From contig NC_065404.1 in NCBI RefSeq assembly GCF_024362695.1, positions 7,914,604 to 7,978,603 on the forward strand: a stretch of 64,000 nt of DNA, read 5' to 3'. This document shows, one piece after another, positions 1 through 11,690 of the stretch. Positions within the stretch are counted from its first letter, which is position 1; each line of letters opens with the position of its first letter. The notes under the pieces were generated by a model, which saw only the letters and a list, made by a program, of their open reading frames with translations, was not told where the DNA came from and did no database searches. This DNA comes from Pectinophora gossypiella (Eukaryota > Arthropoda > Insecta > Lepidoptera > Gelechiidae). The translations under genes were made by a program, and so were the position numbers.

Positions 1-843
1 ACATCACATTGTTAAAAAAAATTAAACTGCGTTGCAGCTATTTTTCTGTATTATTAAACTTCTTTAATTGTTTCTTAAAATTTTGAGCTTACTTTTTTGT
101 TTTTATCACAAATTTGCTTTTAAAAACAAAACATTATATACCCTACAAAGGTTTTTTTTTTAATTTAACTTCAAATTTTTAACATTCTTGAGTAAATTAT
201 TATTGTTGCTAGTTTACTGCTTAGCTTTGCTATACAGCTTTTTTCTTCAAAATTTTATGAAACTTGGCGTGAGTTTAGAATTAAATTTTTGTTTTATACC
301 CTCAAGGTTTATTTATAATTTGTAAATTCTTTCAAATTATGCAACAATTTATAAAAGCATTTCGGCCTAATTTCAATTAAACATTTAACTTGCTATCTAG
401 TAATATTATAGTTCTTGGTTGTATAACCACGGCTATACATAAGTACCTACATGCTTGTTGTTTATCTTGCATTCTTTTTAAGCGAACCATTTAGCAGCTT
501 ATAGCAAATAAACTGGTTTTGTTTTTTTTGATACGCTCGTCAGTATTACGTGGTACAATCTTTTATTGTTGAGCTATTGTTTGCTTAATAGTTTTGTATT
601 CTATTACCGGATAATTTCTAATCTTTTGAATTGGATTAAATACGATATATAAATAACATTTATACATTGTTAGATTAACAAATAACTTACTTTTTTACAT
701 TTGCATTTTGTTTATTTGCATTTATTTTTAATTTTCTCCTAGGTATTTAGTTAATGAAAATATTCTTTGATTATTTTTTCTTTAAAACTTAGTACTTAGT
801 TAAATCTTTGTTAAAGTACATTGGTCATTCATTTTTTTTAAAC
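1..843. other. AT-rich DNA without a gene
   Basis: Very AT-rich sequence with long T tracts. I see no coding potential in it. It runs directly into the gag-like start codon at 844, so part of it may be the leader of the degenerate retroelement described next, with any upstream LTR lying outside the window. No repeat shared with the LTR-like sequence at 2531-3950 could be recognised by eye. Confidence 0.4.
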
Positions 844-1365
844 ATGGCATTGGAAGAACGTCCAATTAAATTTCATCTATTACGTAAAGATGAAATAATT
901 TACGAGGAATTATTTCGTGGTGCAGGGCCACCACTTGTACTATACATCTTCACATTTTGAAGGTGTGGGTACACCAGCAGCGTTGGGGAATCATTTAGGT
1001 TAGTTGTCTTTTAGGTTAGTTGTTGTAGGAGCCGATTTACTGGTGGACGCGCGGCCGCTGTGGGGCTCGCCGCGCCGCCACTGGCAAATTGTGGCCTATT
1101 ATATTGTTGACGGTGGACGTGTGGGCATTCCCTAGGTTCCCCACACTGCCACTGTCGACATATCCAGTTATTTTTATTATTTCTTTTTTATTTTTTTTTC
1201 TCTCTTTATAACTTTATTTCCTGGCAGCTTGCGGGTGGACGCGCGGCCACACCGGCGGCACGCCGCGCCGCCATCAACAAGTTGGGTCGTTTTTTTTATA
1301 TTTTTTTTTATTACTTTTTTTTGTTTCGCGTTAGGTAGGGATTAGTATCTAATCGTGTGGTTTGT

Positions 1366-1938
1366 TGATGGTTGGGGTCGAGCACTCACCAATAGTAAGG
1401 TGAGGTCACTTCCCCGCCGTGTTAGGATGTTGAAGGAGTGGTAGTTGTGACTGATGGCTGTTGAGCCGTTAGTGTTTATTGATGGTTGGGGTCGAGCACT
1501 CGCCAATTGTAAGGTGAGGTCACTTCCCCGCCGTTTTAGGATGTTGAGGGAGTGGTAGTTGTGACTGATGGCTGTTGAAGTCATTAGTGTTTATTGATGG
1601 TTGGGGTCGAGCACTCGCCAATTGTAAGGTGAGGTCACTTCTCCACCATTTTGAGATGTTGAGGGAGTGGTAGTTGTGACTGATGGCTGTTGAGTCATTA
1701 GTGTTTATTGATGGTTGGGGTCGAGCACTCGCCAATTGTAAGGTGAGGTCACTTCTCCACCATTTTGAGATGTCGAGAGAGTGGTAGTTGTGACTGATGG
1801 CTGTTGAAGTCATTAGTGTTTGTTGATGGTTGGGGTCGAGCACTCGCCAATTGTAAGGTGAGGTCACTTCCCCACCATTTTAAGATGTTGAGGGAGTGGT
1901 GGTTGTGACTGATGGCTTTTGAAGCCGTTAGTGTTCGT
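1366..1938. repeat. Minisatellite, five units of 114/115 bp
   Basis: The phrase TGATGGTTGGGGTCGAGCAC starts at 1366, 1480, 1595, 1709 and 1824, so the period alternates between 114 and 115 bp. Units differ by a few substitutions. The long open frames read through this stretch on the minus strand are products of the repeat and are not genes. Confidence 0.9.
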
Positions 1939-2043
1939 TGGTGGACGTAGTTATTGCTACGGACACGTATTGTTGTTGTAATGAGTCATTGCGACTTGCT
2001 TACCGACATGTTTTTGGCGCTCGTATGCGCGCTATTGATGCGA

Positions 2044-2150
2044 TTTCTTGGATGCGAAGTATTTCTTGGATGCGAAGTATTTCTTGGATGCGAAGTATTT
2101 CTTGGATGCGAAGTATTTTTTGGATGCGAAGAATTTCTTGGATGCTATCA
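2044..2150. repeat. 18-bp minisatellite, six units
   Basis: The unit TTTCTTGGATGCGAAGTA repeats with starts at 2044, 2062, 2080, 2098, 2116 and 2134; the last two units carry substitutions. Because 18 is a multiple of three, all three forward frames stay open and give short repetitive peptides that have no other support. Confidence 0.9.
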
Positions 2151-3479
2151 GATGTTGTTGTGCTCATGGTGAGCACGAGTGGTTTATGTGCCGTCTTGGC
2201 AAGTTTTTAAGTTGTGCGGCCTCTGCCGGCAATGGCATTTTTGCCTTTATTTTTTTTTCTATTCTTTTTAAGTTTTTTTTTGTATTTCTAGGATTTTCTT
2301 TTTACTGTTTGTACTGAATGGCATTTTTTTGCCTTTATTTATTTTCATTGCTATAGTTTTACTTTTTTATTTTAAATTATTTCCCTTTCAAGTTAAACTT
2401 GAATATTTTTGTTGAGGTTTGAGTTTTGGTTTGTTTGAGGGATCAGCTGGAGGGCCAGCTGGGATTTCCTCGTTTGTTTTATTTTTTTAATTATTTTTTT
2501 TCACTCGGAAATCCTTTTGGGTGGGGAGGTATTGTAGTGCCGTTTCTTTCAGCCTCCGGATTAGTTACAGGGGATCCGTTTTATAGCTTTTTTTTGTAGT
2601 ATTGAACACAGCGCCATCTCGCCTTGTTCGATGTAAGGTCCGTGAGCATCGACTTGCTATCGTTGGGCTCCGCAGTCGACGACTTTCCACCAGTAGCCGG
2701 AAGATGGCGTGTGCCGATATTATACGGAAGGCTATATCTTGGAGTCCCTTGTCAAGTAGCTGCTGAAGAATGTTGGTGTCAATATTTAACACACGTCGGG
2801 AATTTTCGGTGTCTCCTGTCCTTGGACTTGTTAATAACTTGCATTTTGAGTGTGCGACGGCGGCGTCATCTAACGGACGATTGAGGTCGTACTAGCTTTG
2901 TCCGTGACGTAGGCGTTGAATTGGGCGATTTATATAGTCCTGCGCCTGCGAGCTGCCGCATTCCCCAGACAGCGCTCCGCCGAGCGGGTGTGTCCACACC
3001 TTCGATTTTTAGTGTGAATTTCGGGTGAGAATTTGTCTTTATAATGCGTTATACTTAGCATTTTAATCGTAATTATCAGTGTCGATATATGTTGTCATTG
3101 TTTTTCTTTTAGGCGGTTTATAAGCGTGTGACCGGTGGCCCGCAACTCCGTCGCACGCGCCGCCAAATCTTCGTAAATTTTTATTCTGGTAAGTAAGTTA
3201 TACATTTCTGTCATCTGTCGTGACTCGTGAGTGTTAGTGTTTGCGGTCAGGATTCTAATGTGCGATTTGTTCCGAATAGGTGTGGTTTTGGTGTCCGTGG
3301 CGTGGACACGTTGCTCCGCCATTTTGTCCCAGCGTCGTGGCATCGACGTCATCGTACGTTGGCCGCATACGTGGCTTCTCGACCTCCGACAGGTGAGTCT
3401 TTTTATACGATTTTGGGGAGTTAGTAGGTTGTGCCTCCGCCCCTAGAGGTTTAATTTACCCCTGTGCGTTTTGTCCGCA

Positions 3480-3700
3480 GGAGGTGTTTTGGGGTGGCTG
3501 TTTTGAGACGTCTGTTTTGAGATGGCTGTTTTGAGATGGCTGTTTTGAGGAGGTGTTTTGCGAAGCTGTTTTGCGAAGGTGTTTTGGGGTGGCTGTTTTG
3601 AGATGGCTGTTTTGCGAAGGTGTTTTGTGACGGCTGTTTTACGAAGGCTGTTCTGTTCTATGACGGGTGTTTTGTACAGCTGTTCTGCTACAGCTTATTG
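3480..3700. repeat. Degenerate short minisatellite built on TGTTTTG
   Basis: About a dozen imperfect units of roughly 15-18 bp, each carrying TGTTTTG followed by a variable purine-rich segment (GAGATGGC, CGAAGG or GGGTGGC). It lies inside the LTR-like half of the left-end element and may be part of its long LTR or untranslated region. Confidence 0.75.
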
Positions 3701-3950
3701 GTAGCTGCTCCTAGTCGGCTCGGCTTCTTTCCCGCCGCCGAGGGCAAACGAGCTAGGGAGGTTTTTATAATACCTTTCTTATTTTTTTTAATAATGCTTA
3801 ACGAATGACCAGTGGCCTTGAATACCTGGAATGTACCCTTAGGATTTAAAAGTTCCAAATACCTATTTATATTTTTGTGTAACTTTGGTTTTCTTAGTGA
3901 TTAATAAATTTGAGTAAACCCATTTGCTTATTTCTTATTTCATCAATCCA

Positions 3951-4606
3951 CTTTCATCTTCTTCATCATCTTCTATCATTAAATTTTAAAACATTACAAT
4001 ATATAAAATATAAGCTTAATTCTTTATGGAGACAGTGGTAGCAAAACTTAACTTTATATATCTAGGTGTAATTATTAACGAACTCTAAAATTATGCCGTC
4101 TGCGATCTTACCGCCATATACCTAAGCATTAATAATGAAATACTAATTTAGCATATTTATAGTGTCTCATTAGGAATAAAATTACCACGTAATTACTAAC
4201 GAAATGATGGATGCAGTGCAATGGGGAAGCTACAGCTTTGTACTTATCATATGAGGTCTAATGATATGCGCAAATAATACTAAGTATGTAGAACCCCTTT
4301 AATATTAAGTACTTTAGTAAGTTTTAATTAATGTATTGGAGACTTTACTACAACATTAGATCTCATTTCAAAATAATCCATCTATACATAAACACACGTC
4401 TATTTCGCATCGGCAGCAGAGACTATAAAATTCCATTTGCTTATATCCTGCCATACTTCTCTTGCCTCCTCCACATTCAGCAATCGTTTTATACACACAC
4501 CCCGGTTCAGAGTAGATCTTATTTTACTAACGACATCCCCAATTTGGTCAATAACGTCCGTCTACGTCTTCCTCTACTAACCCTATATAAAGTAGATAGA
4601 TAATGT
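3951..4606. other. AT-rich intergenic DNA, nothing recognised
   Basis: No gene, repeat or structured element was recognised. The 90-codon open frame on the + strand has no recognisable motif and ends in the neighbourhood of the MITE that follows. Confidence 0.4.
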
Positions 4607-4836
4607 ACAAGGTTTTAGTGACATCGCAACGAACACTTTGAAGCACGATTCAGACCATGATTCTGAGTTGATATCAAGTGGAATTTTCCGTCGCAAAAGT
4701 TTAACTGAAAATAATTTAAAAAAATACTAAAATTTTAATGCATTTTTCTAACAGGAAATTCCACTTGATATTAACTCAGAATCATGAGCTGAATCAACCC
4801 CCTCAATATTCGTTACGGTGTCACTAATACCAGGTA
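4607..4836. mobile_element. Palindromic MITE, family A copy 1
   Basis: The left end reads GGTTTTAGTGACATCGCAAC and the right end is its imperfect reverse complement (GTGTCACTAATACC). Inside, CATGATTCTGAGTTGATATC is mirrored near the right end by GATATTAACTCAGAATCATG. No coding capacity. Family members recur at 42612, 63557 and 63808, which marks this as a mobile nonautonomous DNA element. Confidence 0.75.
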
Positions 4837-7800
4837 TAATAATAAATTATACCATCCAGATGTATGAATTTTTATACAGGGGCATTGGACAGATTGACCT
4901 CAACGAAACGTATTGCGTTTATTACATTAATTACATGTCATTTAACTTCATAAAATCCTTCTTAATCGTTTATTTTCTTTCGTAATACATTTCTTCATAT
5001 TTATGAGACCAAAGTTCAAGTAACCGTAAAATCTTCCCATAAAAGGTGTTTTGGTTTGCCTGAGCTGAGCTTCCTCAGTTTGAAATTAAGTACATTTATA
5101 TCGAACTACACAAGTTCGCACTGCGTTCATCAGCGAGACGTAATTATAGTGTAGATACTTACTTACCAAGAAATTCCTTCAACCTATGTATTCTGAAAGA
5201 AGTATGATAATGACAAAGTCTATATATTTTTTACTTTAGTCAATAAAACTAGGCCGAATTAAAATTAGACAGATGATAGATAAAACAGTCAAGCATATTA
5301 GTAAGGACATAATCTGTTTTTCGGTTTCAACGACATGTCTGGGGAGATAAGCAGCTGAACGCGTTCTATGTCTGTGTTCGCTCCAAGACCAGCAAAGAAG
5401 CTAATATTTTTATTTACTAATCATTTTACCGTTGCTAAGTTGATACAATCAGTGTTTCATTTACGGTCTGCTCCTAGCGTTCCAGTCGGTGCAAAGACAG
5501 AGCCAAGTTCCCATGCTACTTAGATGCAGTACAAGACTACAACATCGGAACATGATCTTCGTGATAATTTATTGGTAAGAGCGAGGAAAGCGTGCGCGCA
5601 GCCGAGCCCATTAAACGAAACATACACCTCCTGGACCAACTATATTTTAAACTAGCTTTTCACCCGCGTTTTTGTCTGCGTGGAGTTTGGTTATACCGCG
5701 GTAAACACTCCCTGGTACTCTGAAGTTTTCACAAGACCGCAGTGTGTCTCTGGGTTTCAGTCTATATGGGTTCATTGTCATCCAAATCGGTGTAGTTAAT
5801 CCAGAGAATAAATAATAGTGCTACGTGTTAAGCTGTCAACGGGGAACGAACAGATAGTGATTTAACATTTCTTATACTAGTACGGATTCTACTACATGTT
5901 TCATTTACTAATTAGCCACTTACTTAAACAATAATTATTCCAAATGAACCTTTAATGAATGAAACATACATGGAAAACATAATGTGTTTACAAATAAATT
6001 GACATCAAATTAGATGTATTTCGCATTATCGTTACATGTTTAAAATATCGATAAATTTAAATTATTCTCACAAAAAGAAATACTTATAAGGATATTTTTA
6101 TATAAAATTGTAAAGCTCGTATGTCAGTGTCATCGTATATAATGCTAGAGCTGCGCTAGAGCATTTCTTTGACGCATACATTTACATAGAAATATCGTGC
6201 GTGTCTTTGTCTATACTAATTTTATGTCTATACCATAGAATAAAGAATACTACTTCTATACGGCGTCAGACGACATCGCGTCACCTAACCGTCAGATAAC
6301 AATGTTATTTGTCCTGGGCACTTACCGATTACACACCCATACACAATTATGTGCAATCAACAACTTTCTTCACACATTTTATTGCCCAATTTAATTTCAC
6401 TTCTATGGAAAAGCCTTTCAGTAGTTGGTAGTAAACTCGTATGTCTATGTAAAGAACCAAGATCGCCTCTCCCAAACATCAAATACGATTTTAAATTCAT
6501 TTTATTCAGTGAATATATAAGTATTTGTCGAAACTACAAGTAATTTTAAACGTATTAAGTATGCACATACAATTTACCTAGGCGCAGATTGCTGATTGTG
6601 TAGCCTCGCGCGCGGGCATCGCCGCTCCGGCTAAAATGTTAATAAAATTGCAGCCGTGTGCAACAGACATTATATTTAATGTGCCCAGTTAAGCCGGCAA
6701 AGCTGGAGGATTGTCTAATGCACTCGTAGTTCGTTTAATTTATAACTGGCATTAATAGCTGATATTAAGACATCCGAGCCTTCATTATCGGACGCGACAC
6801 CTGTTTATAAATACTGTATGAATAACATGTACCCACGTAGAGCTAAAAACAGTTAAACGGTGTAACTGTCAGTGTATAAAATGTGAGTCACAGTAGCTCT
6901 TAGGTAGAGTTTTCATCTGCTGCATCCTTGGCGGGTTTAACGTTTAATTCGTGAGTCCAGGCGGCGAACAAGATAGAGGGTGCCTAGTTTCGGTTGTTTA
7001 GTCTAGCGAGGGCTGGTAGGGTCAGCAGATCGAGTGCGGCTCGTGACCGGCGGCGGGGCGGCGGGGCGGCGCGGGCGGCGGGGCGCGCCGTCACGACCGC
7101 CCTCGCCCTCGTCGCCTTCAAATAACATGATATTACTCACTAACTGGCCATTTCACGCCACGTTTGGAACCCACAACAATCTTGTGTAGTAAGAAAATAT
7201 TATTGGTGCCAGATCAGTTCCCTGTTGCGGTTTAAAAACTCCACCACAAAGACATGCAAAAGTTACGTAATAGATATATAATTCTGCCATTTTTAATAAC
7301 CGAATGTAGATAGACACGGAAATAAGGCAATTTTTTATTATTATTTTCATAATTTACTTGCTTTATGAGCAGCCCGTGAAGGTCCGTGTTGCTCTTTGGA
7401 GCAGCTAGATAAATTAAACTTAGATATTTAAATGACGCGACAAGCAGTAAATCATGATCGGGCCAATATATCAAGATAATAAAAAATCTATAAATAATTA
7501 TCTAAATATACTGAGAATTAATAGCACATGGTTGTAACGATATGTGCATTTAATAATCAGCTAATATAAACATGAATTGCTTAATATCGCCTGAAATCGA
7601 GCCGTGAATTAAAGTTTCTTAAAATAAGTAATAAAAACCTATGTGTGTGGCATATTAAATCCGTCTGACAAAATTAGATTTGTTTATATCATAAAGAGGT
7701 AGATTTACGACTACAAGTACAGTCAGAGTAGTCAAATGCTATCAGTTGTGATTTGTGTTTCCAGACATTATGACGTATCTCCATCGATCTTGTATTGACG

Positions 7801-10262
7801 CGAATGATGTATTTTGAAAAGGTTCCTTTATAATTCAACACACTATACTCCTTAATTTTCCTCTTCAAGTTAGGTCATGGATGCATTTATGGGGGGCGAC
7901 GCGGAAACTGACTTGATTAAACTATTCACATCACACTTAGGTAAATACTTTATTAAATACCTACATTTCAAACTTTAATCTGAATAAATTTGTATCTACG
8001 TAAAGATGATATTATTAGCCATTTGTTCAGACATTACACTTTTTCGGACATAGAACTTACCTATAAGTATCTACTGAATACATTTACGTAAGCATACATA
8101 AATAATGATATTATTTATGCTTTATATATAATATAAAAATCATAATAATAAATCGGAGGAGAGACGTGTTATCAGAAATATTATCTAGAGTGGAAAGTTT
8201 CGCGTGTGATCGGCTACAGGCTACCTCACCCGCATTATTTATGGCGCACCGCGCGACATAACGAGTTATCACATCTCTCAAGAAAGGTCTTTTATCGTTA
8301 AGTTCATTCGCAATTATAGGTACAGTCGATTTAATCAATGTGAAATTCTCAACTTTGCATTTTTCACGTGTCGCCGGACGTTAATCGATGAATTGAACCG
8401 AATGCACATAAATAAAGTTAATGAGGCGAAAATCATGGCGCAACGTACCATATATAACCCACATATTTGTTATTTGCATCGCGTATTTTTTTTGTTAATT
8501 AATTAAATATCACTCTGAAGATACGAAACAACGGCGAATGTTTGGGAAGTGTTAAAATCTCGCCTTTTATGTTAATTGCTTGATATAAATAATTGCACAG
8601 CCATAAATCAGAATATAGAAGGCCTGTAAGTAATAAGTATAAGAGATATCTTAATTAAGTGTTTTTTTACAGGCACATAAAAAGTACCTATAAAGATTTG
8701 CTCGCGATTTCAATTAGAACTTTTACGGTGCTTTAAACGTATAGTTGGATTGGACGATAAGCCTCTAATCCATGGCTATAAAAAAGTGGATCTAGTTTTG
8801 CGGATCCAATTAGAATCCATTTGGTGGCGATTGTAGATAGCTCGGTGGGCTATTGTTTTGGGACAATGCGCCGACGCGGCGACGGCAGTAGGAAGCCATG
8901 CCGGCGATCGCTCAAAGCTGTCAGGTGGTAATGGCCGGACCCTTGGCCTGCTTGGACGAGCCACTCCATCATCCCACCGCGGTTTATTAAATGTTCGCCG
9001 ATAACGCGGCCCACCGTTGCGACACTTTGTTAGCTGTCTAAAAACACGCGCTTCTGTCTCAGCTTTTTCACTGTCACAAAAATCGATTGCCACCTCATGT
9101 TTTGTAACGCTGTGTCCACTTAGGTATTATATAAAATACTACTTAGGTATTAGATATTACCTATTTTCCTACTTTTAAAATTGCTAATATGTTTTTAGCC
9201 TAAAACTGTACTTATACTACATAAACTTACTTAGACAATTTATTGAACTATAAAAACTAAATATTGTGATACATTATAAAATAGATAATGAAATAGTTTC
9301 AATAATGTGATAAACTAGAGTCCATCTTAGAGTACTAAAGATTAGTTCCAAAATACAATGTAGGAAGTTAAATGAAAATATACCTAGTGCTGCTATTTTT
9401 TAGTTAATTTTCATAAAAGGTATCAATAAATAGATTTTTATTTTTTTTTGTACCGATTTCAAACTGTATTAAATTAATTGCACTATATTAAATTTATTTC
9501 ATACTGTATTAAATTAATTGGTACAAATAGTAATGTAATTACTTAATTACAGATGAGACACTGTAAGCGTCAATATTATGGGTATTTAGTTTTGTTTTAA
9601 AGCGGGAACAGAATATAAATTTAGCCATTAAATTAGTTATTAACCAGTTAATGCAAAGGTAATAGTTGCAACTTTATCTTCAGTTGAAATGAGCCACTTA
9701 CTAGTAAGTACTCGCACAAAATACTCGTCCTCAAAATAATATGTCGAGAATCCGGAGTTTGCACGTGATTGCTTGGTACTCTTACTTACGCGCGTTATTT
9801 CGTAAATTATGTGGCGGTTCAAGTGAAATATAATTACAGAGAGAAAACAACGACATTTGCATGATTAAGTGGAAATGTTCTGATTAATGGTTTCTCCTGC
9901 TGACCCGCTGGAAAATATTGCGGGCCGTGATTAAGTTTTTATAAATATTCATTATCAATTTTATATACTGCCCGTAATATCCGTCTGAACTGGTCTGTTT
10001 TCTCTTTCGTCGAAATCGTGCAAGTGCAGGACAATAAATCAGAAGTGTAAAGTTGCCTCAATTCACGCTCATTATTGCAGTCTTACGTGCAATTTGCCGA
10101 GGGCTAATTGTATTAATTAATGCCCATTAACTCGGGACACGATGAAACACTTGTTATTTTGGATATTTTCTTAAATTTGACCTCATATCGGTAGTGTTAC
10201 AGGTAGGTACATCAATTTAAAGGTTACCTAAATACGTGTCGGCATGAAAATAAGCACTTGCC
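4837..10262. other. Long gene-free AT-rich stretch
   Basis: No host gene was recognised. About 5650-5880 resembles a widespread lepidopteran repeat beginning CTAGCTTTTCACCCGCGTTT. GC-rich islands stand out at 6595-6640, 6960-7110 and 8825-9090. The third contains a 105-codon minus-strand frame with no recognisable domain. The islands could be promoters or exons of a gene outside the window, or old repeats; I cannot decide. Confidence 0.35.
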
Positions 10263-10264
10263 CA

Positions 10265-10555
10265 ATTTATGTTTTTTTTTTTTTTGACGTGACTTATTGT
10301 AGATTTGCCGCAGATGGCATTAACTACTTGGCCGGAAAAATGGGGAGCGCTGAAGGCTCTCACCCGGTACAACGTTTAAGACAACAGGCCTGAGGGTGCC
10401 CAATTGGGCGCGAACCTCGGCTCAGGGCGTCGTCTGAGAGGAAAAATATTTGAAAGAATTAATCGACCCTAGTGGGTCGATAGCGATAAGCGCTGAATGA
10501 GGGAAATCGTCGACCACGCCGGCGGGGTCGGTATCGGGGTTGCCCAATTTATGTA
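10265..10555 (+). repeat. Dispersed GC-rich lepidopteran repeat, family E, longest copy
   Basis: It begins after a T tract with GACGTGACTTATTGTAGATT, then GCCGCAGATGGCATTAACTA and CTTGGCCGGAAAAATGGGGA. Shorter copies of this block occur at about 41095-41165, 41617-41690, 43972-44060 (minus), 44787-44840 and 61980-62135. Dispersal in both orientations shows it is a transposable sequence, probably a SINE or the tail of a non-LTR element. No open frame. Confidence 0.65.
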
Positions 10556-11410
10556 GATTTGTTCAAGTTCATTAAATTATTTGCAAATGAAATATGACAT
10601 ACAAATTGCAGTTCACGTCTAGAAGTTATTAGGTATAATTTCTAGCAGATGAAATAGTGGTTTCATTTAGTAAATTACGGCCAAACATAAACGATTTATG
10701 TGATAGGAGAGTCTATCTATTCATCGAATAACCACTTGTTTGACATTTTCTATAAGTACTTAAGGGTACTTACTTATAGAACCCCTACTTATATTTACTT
10801 AGAAGTTCAAAATGAATGGACGGTTTAATTTCTTTATTAGTGTTCACAGTAGTTTATAAAACATTAGCTACCTGTATAGATTTAAATAAATTATTGCATA
10901 AGAGTAGGTACTTAAGTAGTAAACTTACAGAAGATTTACGACGGTAAAGATATACCGGGCAGTTATTACGTTTCCAAACTAAGTAGAATAAATAAGATTA
11001 TACTAGTTTATCACATTATCCAAAATTATTTTACGCGATATAGGCGGAGAGTTTCTTACCTCTATTAGAGCATTTTTATCTACTTAAATGAGAACATCAT
11101 AATTATTTCACAAGCAAGGACACGAGTGAGAAAGATAAGTACCTTTTCCATCTACAAATTAGTACATTACCGTCTCTACCTCTACGGAAGGTACGTTCAA
11201 TAACTACAGAAGGCAAACTGCCGTAATGACTTTTGAACTCGTGACAGATGACGTTCCCTGACGTTGATAAGTGAAAAGCGGGCATGTGAGAGCGGCGCGT
11301 GAAGCGGTATTGGGCGCAATTAGCGATTCTGCACAGTGCTGGCGGCGCGGCGACGGTGACCTCACATTAGCAGCGCTCCGGCAGGATCTGCTTTTTTATA
11401 TTATATTATC
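10556..11410. other. Gene-free AT-rich stretch
   Basis: No gene or recognisable repeat was seen. The small minus-strand frame at 11103-11285 has no motif or splice support. Confidence 0.35.
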
Positions 11411-11690
11411 TTTACCACCTTACAAATAGAAAATAAACCAGGGATGAACGTGGGTTTAAGTATTTGACAGCCAAGCAAATTCGACTGAACTTTACACATT
11501 TTTAATACATTTTATTTATTTATTCAATTTTTACAGTTTTACATTTAGCCATTACAGTAAAACCCAATTCGACAAACACATTATAAGACATAACGATTAT
11601 TACCTATTATTTTAACTAGAACAATAGCGAAATGACACATCTTAACCCCACGTTCATCCCTGGTTTATTTTTTATTTATAAGGTGGTTAA
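11411..11690. mobile_element. MITE with 50-bp terminal inverted repeats
   Basis: Positions 11411-11460 and 11641-11690 are inverted repeats: I count 46 matches over 50 bases. Both carry TAAACCAGGGATGAACGTGG. The 180-bp centre is AT-rich and noncoding. The arms end in TTAACCACCTTA-like sequence. This is a classic nonautonomous DNA transposon layout. Confidence 0.85.

Larger units (their letters stand above)
844..3950 (+). mobile_element. Degenerate, probably non-autonomous LTR-retrotransposon-like element
   Basis: An ATG at 844 opens about 38 codons beginning MALEERPIKFHLLRKDE. This resembles the amino end of gag-like proteins of insect LTR retrotransposons, judged from memory of the family style and not from a search. 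The frame stops near 960. What follows is noncoding: two copies of a GC-rich block (about 1042-1080 and 1224-1274), a 114/115-bp minisatellite, an 18-bp minisatellite, then a purine-rich tract at 2520-2530 followed by TTGTAGTG. That last arrangement looks like a polypurine tract next to the start of a 3' LTR. An AATAAA lies near 3905. No pol, protease, reverse transcriptase or integrase was seen. The 5' LTR and exact ends are not established. It could instead be a chimera of several insertions. Confidence 0.35.

Noticed and set aside
1342..1867. Two minus-strand open frames with repeated peptide
   Set aside because: They are translations of the 114/115-bp minisatellite, with no start context, domain or splice support.
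1938..2317. Three overlapping + strand frames
   Set aside because: They stay open because an 18-bp repeat is a multiple of three; the repeated ISWMRS or FLDAKY peptides are by-products.
3095..3352. Minus-strand 85-codon frame
   Set aside because: It lies in the LTR-like region, has no recognisable motif and is probably accidental.
1366..3700. CRISPR-like arrays
   Set aside because: Units are direct tandem repeats without unique spacers, in a eukaryotic genome.
8776..9093. Minus-strand 105-codon frame in a GC-rich island
   Set aside because: The peptide shows no domain, signal or conservation that I recognise; GC-rich DNA has fewer stops by chance.
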